A stretch of 23,947 nt of DNA, taken from assembly GCA_017425765.1 (NCBI GenBank), contig JAFOXE010000021.1, forward strand, positions 1 through 23,947, in the 5' to 3' direction. Made by a program: the position numbers and the translations under genes. Below the pieces are notes generated by a model that was given only the letters and a program-made list of their open reading frames with translations, did not search any database and was not told where the DNA came from. Positions 16,882 to 23,947 of this stretch are shown here, one piece after another. The DNA comes from Paraprevotella sp. (lineage in GTDB: Bacteria > Bacteroidota > Bacteroidia > Bacteroidales > Bacteroidaceae). Each line of letters starts with the position of its first letter. The first letter of the stretch is position 1.

Positions 16882-17511
16882 ATGGCACAAAAATTTCATC
16901 ACTACGCACTTAACGCCAACAAAAATCTTATCCACATAAAAGATACAGAAGGTTTTGAGAATGAGAAATATTATTGTCCTAATTGTGGTGACGAGATGAT
17001 AACAAAACGTGGTAAAGTACGTAATTGGCATTACGCGCACAAGAAAGCAGATTGTTCTTATGATAATTACCTACATTCACTAGCAGAACTCAAAATTAAG
17101 GACTGGTTCAATCGTGAACAAACAATATCATTAATATTGGATAGTCATGAACAATGTGATAATCATAACACGTGCAAATTCTATAACAAAGAACAATGTA
17201 AAAAAGCAATACAAAATAGATACAATTTGAAAAAGTTCTACACATCATGCATAATAGAACATAAATATAAAGGATTTATTGCAGATATATTTTGTATAAA
17301 CAAGAAAGAGAACGGCGAACCCATCTTTATTGAAATCTATGTCACACATAAGTGTGAAGAAGAAAAGTTGAACTCCGGAATTAGAATAATAGAGATAAAA
17401 ATCCAAAATGAAGAAGATATAGATGAGATTATATCTTCCAATGAATTAAAAGAGAACAAAAAGATAAAATTATTCAATTTCAAAAAAGTAAAACCTACAC
17501 AACGGAAATAA
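16882..17511 (+). CDS. CoiA-like zinc-ribbon/PD-(D/E)XK nuclease family protein, N-terminal ORF of a frameshifted gene
   Basis: A 209-residue ORF resembling the N-terminal and nuclease parts of CoiA-like proteins. A zinc-binding start has Cys32-x2-Cys35, then NWHYAH (His50, His53) and Cys58, followed by the HSLAELKIKDWF helix. A nuclease-like core follows: GFIADIF with Asp135, then IFIEIYVTHKCEEEK with Glu151 and Lys156, then SGIRIIEIKI. CoiA is a competence factor acting on incoming DNA in Gram-positives; the relatives in other phyla have no firm role. The ORF ends at 17511, but the reading continues in another frame to 17909 without any start codon, so the intact protein would be about 342 residues. 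Composition is clearly more AT-rich and Lys/Asn/Ile-rich than all neighbours, a sign of acquisition. Function in DNA uptake or defence is not shown. Confidence 0.7.
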   Translation: MAQKFHHYALNANKNLIHIKDTEGFENEKYYCPNCGDEMITKRGKVRNWHYAHKKADCSYDNYLHSLAELKIKDWFNREQTISLILDSHEQCDNHNTCKFYNKEQCKKAIQNRYNLKKFYTSCIIEHKYKGFIADIFCINKKENGEPIFIEIYVTHKCEEEKLNSGIRIIEIKIQNEEDIDEIISSNELKENKKIKLFNFKKVKPTQRK

Positions 17512-17909
17512 CACAACAACTTATAAAAACAGTTATAAATAAAAGTCATGATTGTTTACAGCAAAACGTCACATGCAAGAACTACTTTCTACATAGAATT
17601 GGAATATTTGAGATAACAACTTTTTACGAAGACCTGGATTTCCATAACATAATAAGCAAAACCATCAAGGAAAATCTAAAGAAAAACTGCTATCGTTGTC
17701 ATTGGCTAGGACGAGACAAATCTGGAAATGGTATATGCAATCTGCCGTCCTACAATGGAAATCCTTACTATTGTATTGATCATGAATCTGAAAGTTGTTC
17801 AAATTTTATTATAAACAACGAGTTATTATATGAGCAAATTACAGATTTGACTAAATCATTACCAACAGGTAAAATTGACGTCTGGGAAAAAGATTTTATA
17901 GATGAATAA
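17445..17909 (+). pseudogene. C-terminal continuation of the CoiA-like gene in the -1 frame
   Basis: The frame with codons ending at TAA 17907-17909 is open back to 17445 and overlaps the end of the 16882-17511 ORF. It has no in-frame ATG, so it cannot easily be a separate gene. Its product contains TVINKSHDCLQQ, YFLHRIGIFEITTFYEDLD, then a cysteine-rich patch (NCYRCHWLGRDKSG, GICNLPSYN, YYCIDHESESCSNF) and ends GKIDVWEKDFIDE. The paired cysteines suggest a second metal site. Adding one base in the overlap joins both parts; the A6 tract at 17482-17487 is the obvious candidate. It is either a recent inactivating deletion, a slippage-expressed fusion or a sequence error. Confidence 0.7.
17482..17487 (+). 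other. A6 tract, likely frameshift position in the CoiA-like gene
   Basis: Six A (followed by G) inside the 17445-17511 overlap of the two frames. Loss of one A from an A7 would produce exactly the observed shift. The precise site within the overlap is not fixed by the sequence. Confidence 0.45.
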
Positions 17910-17956
17910 AATAGAAATCCAAAATCCTACTCAAAAAGCAAAGTCGTCAAAAGTTT

Positions 17957-17987
17957 TTGTCATGGACAAAAGAAAGAAGTATATTTG
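17957..17987 (+). promoter_or_regulatory. Promoter of the cyclophilin gene
   Basis: TTG (17957-17959), 20 nt, then TATATTTG (17980-17987), a strong match to the Bacteroidetes consensus. The ATG at 18021 follows 33 bp later. The promoter also argues against the longer frame starting at 17985. Confidence 0.75.
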
Positions 17988-18020
17988 CAGACAAACAGAA
18001 CAAAAAACATCATCTTCACA

Positions 18021-18854
18021 ATGAAACTTAAAGCCCTTTGCTTGGTACTCCTCTGCATGGCTGCATGGTGTGGATGCCAAAACAACAAAAAGAAAATGAA
18101 CGAGAAAGAAACACAAGTGCTCATTGAAACATCCATGGGTAACATCACCGTAAAACTGTATAACGATACGCCCAACCACCGCGACAACTTCATAAAATTA
18201 GCCAAAAGTGGAGCATACGACAACATGTTGTTCCACCGTGTGGTACGTGAGTTCATGATACAAACGGGAGATCCGGGCCAGAAACCGGAGGGCTGCCAAA
18301 TGATGGTGGATACGGCTGCATTACGCTATACCATACCGGCCGAAATCGTATATCCCCGACACTATCACAAGAAGGGGGCGTTGGCCGCAGCTCGACAAGC
18401 CGACAGCATCAACCCACAAAAAGCATCGAGCGGAACGCACTTTTACATCGTAACGGGAAAGGTCTATTCGCCGGGAGCATTGGCCGAACTGGCTGCCACT
18501 ATATACCAAAGCAAAGTAGAACAGTTGTACGATGAGTTGTGCAAAGATCATATTAAGGAAATGTATTTGATGCGCAAACGTAATGAAATGGACAAACTTA
18601 ATGCCTTGAAAGACTCGCTCTTACGCAAGGCTGAAGAACAAATGGCACAGAATCCGCCACGCCCATACACCGAAGCACAGAAAAAGACGTATGCCGAAAA
18701 AGGTGGAGCACCCTTCCTTGATGGCGAGTACACCGTATTTGGTGAGGTGACCGACGGAATGGCTGTAGCCGAAGCTATAGAAAAGATACGTACCAACGGC
18801 AAAGAACGACCACTAAGCGAAGTGTATGTTAAAAAGATGACCGTATTGGACTAA
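18021..18854 (+). CDS. Cyclophilin-type peptidyl-prolyl cis-trans isomerase, exported
   Basis: A 277-residue protein from the ATG at 18021 (MKLKALCLVLLCMAAW) with a signal peptide and Cys19 as a probable lipidation site, although the residues before it are not an ideal lipobox. The cyclophilin core is clear: LIETSMGNITVKLY (34-47), the active-site FHRVVREFMIQTGDP (71-85), SSGTHFYIVTGK (137-148) and PFLDGEYTVFGEV (231-243). It should speed proline isomerisation of envelope proteins. An insertion of about 80 residues (149-228), rich in Lys, Glu, Leu and Met and probably helical, splits the core between the FYIV and LDGEYTVFG strands. A promoter precedes the gene and a hairpin terminator follows it. 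Confidence 0.9.
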   Translation: MKLKALCLVLLCMAAWCGCQNNKKKMNEKETQVLIETSMGNITVKLYNDTPNHRDNFIKLAKSGAYDNMLFHRVVREFMIQTGDPGQKPEGCQMMVDTAALRYTIPAEIVYPRHYHKKGALAAARQADSINPQKASSGTHFYIVTGKVYSPGALAELAATIYQSKVEQLYDELCKDHIKEMYLMRKRNEMDKLNALKDSLLRKAEEQMAQNPPRPYTEAQKKTYAEKGGAPFLDGEYTVFGEVTDGMAVAEAIEKIRTNGKERPLSEVYVKKMTVLD

Positions 18855-18874
18855 TCCACCACACCCTGACACAC

Positions 18875-18927
18875 AACTCCCTGCCACAGACCACATACAA
18901 TCGGTCTACGGCAAGGAGTTTTTCTTT
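18875..18927 (+). terminator. Terminator after the cyclophilin gene
   Basis: AACTCC pairs with GGAGTT, then TGCC with GGCA after one mismatch, then AGACC with GGTCT (left arm 18875-18892, right arm 18903-18920). TTTTTCTTT follows. It starts 20 bp after the stop. Confidence 0.8.
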
Positions 18928-18973
18928 GTCGAACTTTACAAAAGCTGAAGACGAACATCCAACGACACAATGT

Positions 18974-19014
18974 AAAAAGAAAGGCGAACAATCCGTTATG
19001 AACTGTTCGCCTTT
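18974..19014 (-). terminator. Terminator of the groES-groEL operon
   Basis: AAAGGCGAACA (18980-18990) and its exact complement (19004-19014) form an 11-bp stem with a 13-nt loop, about 60 bp after the groEL stop. On the minus strand it is followed by CTTTTT. Confidence 0.85.
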
Positions 19015-19075
19015 ATATGATACCACTGCCGAGCGTTTCTCAGAATGTGGTTTTGTTTTGCTTGGTTTGCAATGA

Positions 19076-20725
<1,650 letters not shown>

Positions 20726-20772
20726 TTAGAAATGTTCTACGTTTTTATGTTCTTCTCTTTACCATGGGTTGA

Positions 20773-21045
20773 TTATCCCAAAACAGCCATTACATCACTC
20801 TGACGCATGATAAGGTACTTCTCACCTTCAAGTTCAATCTCGGTGCCTGCGTACTTGCCGTACATTACATTGTCGCCTACTTGTAGGAGCATTTCCTCAT
20901 CCTTTGTACCTGTACCTACTGCTACGATGGTGCCCTGCAATGGTTTTTCTTTCGCTGTGTCCGGAATGATAATTCCACCTACTGTTTTTGTTTCTGCCGG
21001 TGCGGGAGAAATCAACACACGGTCAGCCAATGGTTTAATGTTCAT
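20773..21045 (-). CDS. groES: 10-kDa co-chaperonin GroES
   Basis: A 90-residue protein of normal length: [18 protein letters not shown], the mobile loop [18 protein letters not shown] (about 18-35), [34 protein letters not shown] at the end. It caps the GroEL ring. It is the first gene of the operon. No TAnnTTTG box and no CIRCE operator was found in the 120 bp upstream, which holds palindrome cluster D instead; how it is heat-regulated cannot be read. Confidence 0.99.
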   Translation of the reverse strand: MNIKPLADRVLISPAPAETKTVGGIIIPDTAKEKPLQGTIVAVGTGTKDEEMLLQVGDNVMYGKYAGTEIELEGEKYLIMRQSDVMAVLG

Positions 21046-21088
21046 AGTTTATGTCTTTTATGTTTATTGTAATTTAATTTTATTTTGA

Positions 21089-21204
21089 TGTGCCTTTTAT
21101 GCACACCATAGTGTATACGAATATCGTGCCAGATGTGCATGCATAGACTTTTAGAAGCCAAGAATGACAAGATGTCACGTCATTGCACTGACACGAGCGT
21201 GTCA
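21089..21204. repeat. Intergenic palindrome cluster D upstream of groES
   Basis: A series of small inverted repeats: TGTGC/GCACA (21089-21093, 21101-21105), ACACCATAGTGT (21103-21114, one base from the ACACCATGGTGT of cluster A), ACGA/TCGT with a 3-nt loop (21117-21127), TGCATGCA (21136-21143), TGACA/TGTCA with an AGA loop (21165-21177) and TGACACG/CGTGTCA with a 2-nt loop (21189-21204). The last stem lies just after the GH127 stop but has no T tract. Confidence 0.6.
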
Positions 21205-21209
21205 CTCTG

Positions 21210-23660
21210 TCACTCGTATAGTTTCCATTCCAATACGCCCCCCGACTGACCTTTCTGTAGCTGAACCTCCATCTTCAAGGCTGTAGTGGTTATGGGTGTA
21301 AACGACACGCGGTTGTATTTGTCTTTTTCTGTTCCATATGAAGTAGCGTTAGGCACTTCTTTCCATTGATCGGCGTCCTTATAGTAGAGTTTCCACCACT
21401 CGGGAACACGAAAGTTGCCGTCGTAGTGATCAAAATCGAGCCAATATACCTCTACTGATGATATCTGCTCAGGTTTATCAAAAGTATAAGCTAGTGTTTC
21501 TTGTGTGCCGTACTTAAGCCACCAATAATGATATGGTTTAGAAGTGTCGTCCGAAGCCGTGGGTTCCCAACCATCATTTACACCCCATGCCCACTCTTCG
21601 GTAGAAGCCGAAACGGGGGCGTCCTTTTGTATCGGAGCTTTTATCATCACCGAACGAGCACGCGACGTAAGATTTTCTTTTGGAATCGGATGAGCACGCT
21701 GCGCCGACACGGGAATCCAAACAGACATTTCACCACGTTCACGATTGTTCCACACGCAATAGGGCACGGCACATACCTCTTGTTTAACCTCCGTTGTCTC
21801 GATGGCACCTTCATCGGGCACACGTTGAACTTCAAACTTCAATACGCTTACTCCACCCAACATTTCGGTACGGTGTTCTGTACGGATTGCAGACGATTCC
21901 GAAAGATATTTGTTGAAAACCTGTTTGTCGGGCACATCTTGACCTTCTAAACAATAAACGATGGGGCCACGTTGCAATGCTACCTTTTCCCTATTGTCTG
22001 CCACAGCCTCATGGGCATAAACCCGACGTACATTCAACTGAAAATCAAACTGCACTTTATCGCCATCCTTCCATCGACGATCTACCACTACATAGCCGTT
22101 TTGGATACTACACTTTTGTTCTTTTCCATTCACGCGTACCACGAATTCAACACCCTTATCGGCATATTTGTACAAGTCTGTCCCCTTCAGCACCTCGTCG
22201 GTAAGCCAAGCAGGAATACGAATGTGCATAGCGAACCTTTGTTTGCGTGCGGTACGCACCACCAATTCCGTACCGCCTTTCCATGGCATTTCGGTGTGCT
22301 GTTCCAGAGTTAAACTTAATTGTGTATTTGCAATCTTGGCTTCACCTTTTATATATAAGTTGACGAACACATCCCTACCACTCACGGCGTATGCATAACC
22401 GGGCACCGAAGCTATAAAGCGAGTTACATTACCGGGACAACAGGCACAGCCGAACCACTTTTGACGTTCGTGCTGCCCCATTGACTCCAATGGATTGTCG
22501 TAGAAAAACTTATCGCCCGAAAGTGAAACTCCAGACGGAACACCATTATACAACGCTCGTTCGAGCACATCTATGAAACGAGAATCTCCCGTGGACAGGA
22601 ACATTCGGTGATTCCAATATACATTAGCTATGGAAGCACATGTTTCACAATAGGCTGTATGGTTGTGGAGTTCATAACCCGGACCAAATCCCTCGCCCTG
22701 GGCACGTGAACCTATGCCACCGGTAATATATAATTTCTGCGTCACCATGTTGGTCCAAATACGAAGAAGTGCCTTAAAATAGGCGGTATCGTTCAAATGC
22801 GAGGCCACATCGGCTACACCCGAATACAAGTAGCCGGCACGCACCGCATGACCTACGATTTCCTCTTGTTGCATAATGGGCATATGATCTTGACTGTACG
22901 CATTCAAGCGATGTCCATCTGTTCCTCTTCCGGTTTCCTCTACGAAGTAACGCGCCGTTTCGAGATACTCTTTCTTACCTACCACCTCGTAAAGTTTACA
23001 CAAGGCCATCTCTATAATGGGATGACCACTAGGGCGGTGAATCTGTCCTTCGTCGGGGCCAAATACCTTACAAACCAAATCTGCATTACGGATGGCCACG
23101 TTGAGCAAATTTGTTTTTCCTGTGGCACGATAGTGTGCCACGGCAGCCTCATATAAATGTCCACAATTATATAGTTCATGACTGTTAATCTTCTCCCAGC
23201 GCGAACGTCCCCACCACCCGGAAAGACGATGACATTTATTCGTTACGCAAGTGCACAAATAGCCATCCGGTTCTTGGGCACGGACTATTAAATTGATGAC
23301 GCTGTCAAGATAAGCATCCAAGCGTGGATCGTACTGCACGGCCAAAGCGTAAGAGGCACCCTCAATTATTTTATAAGGGTCGGTGTCGTCGAACGAAAAA
23401 TCACCTTTATGTTCACCCTCTATCAGTCCGGCGGCCAAGGCAAAATTATCAAATCGTCCGCTCTTTTCACTTTCCCGAAAAGCCGAAGGTATGGACACGC
23501 TGCGGTTGGTTTCAATACGTGGCGCCCAAAATGCATCGTTTAAGCGGACATCTGTGAACGGAACCGCTTGTATACGTTCTGCACGCATCGTTACCTCTTG
23601 AGCTTGAAGCGTAGTAAATCCTATACACGCAACCAGAAAGGACACAAAAGTTTTCACCAT
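21210..23660 (-). CDS. GH127 family glycoside hydrolase (beta-L-arabinofuranosidase-like)
   Basis: An 816-residue exported protein with a signal peptide ending near LQAQ (residue 21). The (alpha/alpha)6 GH127 (old DUF1680) domain covers about 30-640. Key residues match Bifidobacterium HypBA1 by motif and spacing: Glu323 in QGEGF, Glu339 and Cys341 in YCETCASIA, and Cys407-Cys408 in GCACCPGN, which bind zinc and include the cysteine nucleophile. Known members release beta-L-arabinofuranose from plant glycans; one Bacteroides GH127 acts on aceric acid of rhamnogalacturonan II, so the substrate is uncertain. The C-terminal 110 residues (LAYTFDKPEQISSVEVYWLD to the end) resemble an F5/8-type jelly-roll domain that may bind sugar. 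It starts 11 bp after the upstream gene, so it is the last gene of an operon. Confidence 0.92.
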   Translation of the reverse strand: MVKTFVSFLVACIGFTTLQAQEVTMRAERIQAVPFTDVRLNDAFWAPRIETNRSVSIPSAFRESEKSGRFDNFALAAGLIEGEHKGDFSFDDTDPYKIIEGASYALAVQYDPRLDAYLDSVINLIVRAQEPDGYLCTCVTNKCHRLSGWWGRSRWEKINSHELYNCGHLYEAAVAHYRATGKTNLLNVAIRNADLVCKVFGPDEGQIHRPSGHPIIEMALCKLYEVVGKKEYLETARYFVEETGRGTDGHRLNAYSQDHMPIMQQEEIVGHAVRAGYLYSGVADVASHLNDTAYFKALLRIWTNMVTQKLYITGGIGSRAQGEGFGPGYELHNHTAYCETCASIANVYWNHRMFLSTGDSRFIDVLERALYNGVPSGVSLSGDKFFYDNPLESMGQHERQKWFGCACCPGNVTRFIASVPGYAYAVSGRDVFVNLYIKGEAKIANTQLSLTLEQHTEMPWKGGTELVVRTARKQRFAMHIRIPAWLTDEVLKGTDLYKYADKGVEFVVRVNGKEQKCSIQNGYVVVDRRWKDGDKVQFDFQLNVRRVYAHEAVADNREKVALQRGPIVYCLEGQDVPDKQVFNKYLSESSAIRTEHRTEMLGGVSVLKFEVQRVPDEGAIETTEVKQEVCAVPYCVWNNRERGEMSVWIPVSAQRAHPIPKENLTSRARSVMIKAPIQKDAPVSASTEEWAWGVNDGWEPTASDDTSKPYHYWWLKYGTQETLAYTFDKPEQISSVEVYWLDFDHYDGNFRVPEWWKLYYKDADQWKEVPNATSYGTEKDKYNRVSFTPITTTALKMEVQLQKGQSGGVLEWKLYE

Positions 23661-23671
23661 AATCGACCTAT

Positions 23672-23947
23672 TTAGATAATCGTTACATTGAATTTGAATT
23701 TCACTAAATAGTATTTCGAATCGGAAGCCTTATAGCGGAATCCCTCGCTTATAGTGTACTTTGTGCCCACGGCGCAACGACCTGGATATTGCCCTATATG
23801 GAAGGTAAAACTGTTCTTCTGATATTCGGAATATATATAGGACGAACCGCCGTAATCCACCACATTACCCAACGCGCTAAACCAGTGTCCGCAACCATTT
23901 GAAGTATTGCTGGTAGTAACAAGTGTACCGGTACGATTCACGCCCAC
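23672..23947 (-). CDS. C-terminal end of a DUF4859-like carbohydrate-associated protein (cut by window edge)
   Basis: Only the last 91 or so residues are in the window; the frame is open to the right edge, so the real start lies outside. The visible part has GCGHWFSALGNVVDYGG, YIYSEYQKNSFTFHIGQYPG, AVGTKYTISEGFRYK and ends YLVKFKFNVTII. This pattern (GHWF, a short beta segment, IGQYPG, YTI, and a final FxxFN strand) matches my recollection of the DUF4859 domain found at the C-terminus of secreted Bacteroidetes glycan-binding proteins and glycoside hydrolases. The gap to GH127 is 11 bp, so both probably act on the same glycan outside the cell. What the upstream part does cannot be known here. 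Confidence 0.6.
   Translation of the reverse strand: MGVNRTGTLVTTSNTSNGCGHWFSALGNVVDYGGSSYIYSEYQKNSFTFHIGQYPGRCAVGTKYTISEGFRYKASDSKYYLVKFKFNVTII

Noticed and set aside
17482..17488. Canonical dnaX-type slippery heptamer AAAAAAG for programmed -1 frameshifting
   Set aside because: The direction of the shift fits, but the codon phase does not: the zero-frame codons are AAA AAA GTA, not A AAA AAG, so the tandem slip would need a mismatched CAA pairing. No downstream stem was found either. Polymerase slippage or a simple deletion is more likely.
21046..21165. CIRCE operator (HrcA site) upstream of groES
   Set aside because: No TTAGCACTC/GAGTGCTAA pair or near match is present.

Overview
The window reads as ordinary chromosome of a Bacteroidales bacterium, Bacteroides/Prevotella-like and probably gut-associated. 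The reasons are a ThrA-type aspartokinase beginning MKVMKFGGTSVG, the tamB-tamL pair in which the TamA-like barrel is a lipoprotein, glycan-degrading GH105 and GH127 enzymes, and repeated Bacteroidetes promoters (TTTG or TTG, 17-20 nt, then TAnnTTTG). Most starts lack a Shine-Dalgarno sequence. No rRNA, tRNA, CRISPR array, transposase or phage gene was seen.

Layout. Bases 1-647 (minus) hold the N-terminal third or so of aspartokinase/homoserine dehydrogenase. A divergent small outer-membrane barrel gene (836-1570) and its terminator follow. A GH88/GH105 lipoprotein (1743-3155, minus) and an orphan F420-hydrogenase-beta-like iron-sulfur protein (3567-4745, plus) are separated by a palindrome-rich spacer. 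From 4837 to 9018 lie three minus-strand genes: a COG2509-type FAD oxidoreductase and radA, probably co-transcribed, and a sugar-nucleotidyltransferase-like gene with its own promoter and terminator. From 9273 to 16396 is a two-gene envelope operon, tamB then tamL, joined by an ATGA overlap.

Bases 16397-18020 look accessory. A second palindrome-rich spacer is followed by a visibly AT-rich CoiA-like nuclease gene broken by a frameshift near an A6 tract: a 209-residue N-terminal ORF plus a 17445-17909 continuation with no start codon of its own. A lipoprotein-like cyclophilin (18021-18854, plus) follows. The groES-groEL operon (19076-21045, minus) comes next, then a GH127 enzyme (21210-23660, minus) lying 11 bp after the end of a probable DUF4859 carbohydrate-binding protein that runs off the right edge.

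Functionally, tamB/tamL build the outer membrane; GH105, GH127 and the DUF4859 protein point to pectin or arabinose-containing plant glycan use; radA, groESL, thrA and the cyclophilin are housekeeping. The most unusual features are a family of intergenic palindrome modules (GATGCTCAT, ACACCATGGTGT, ATGCAACGACA) recurring in four spacers, and the frameshifted CoiA-like gene. I did not find a convincing wholly new multi-gene system.
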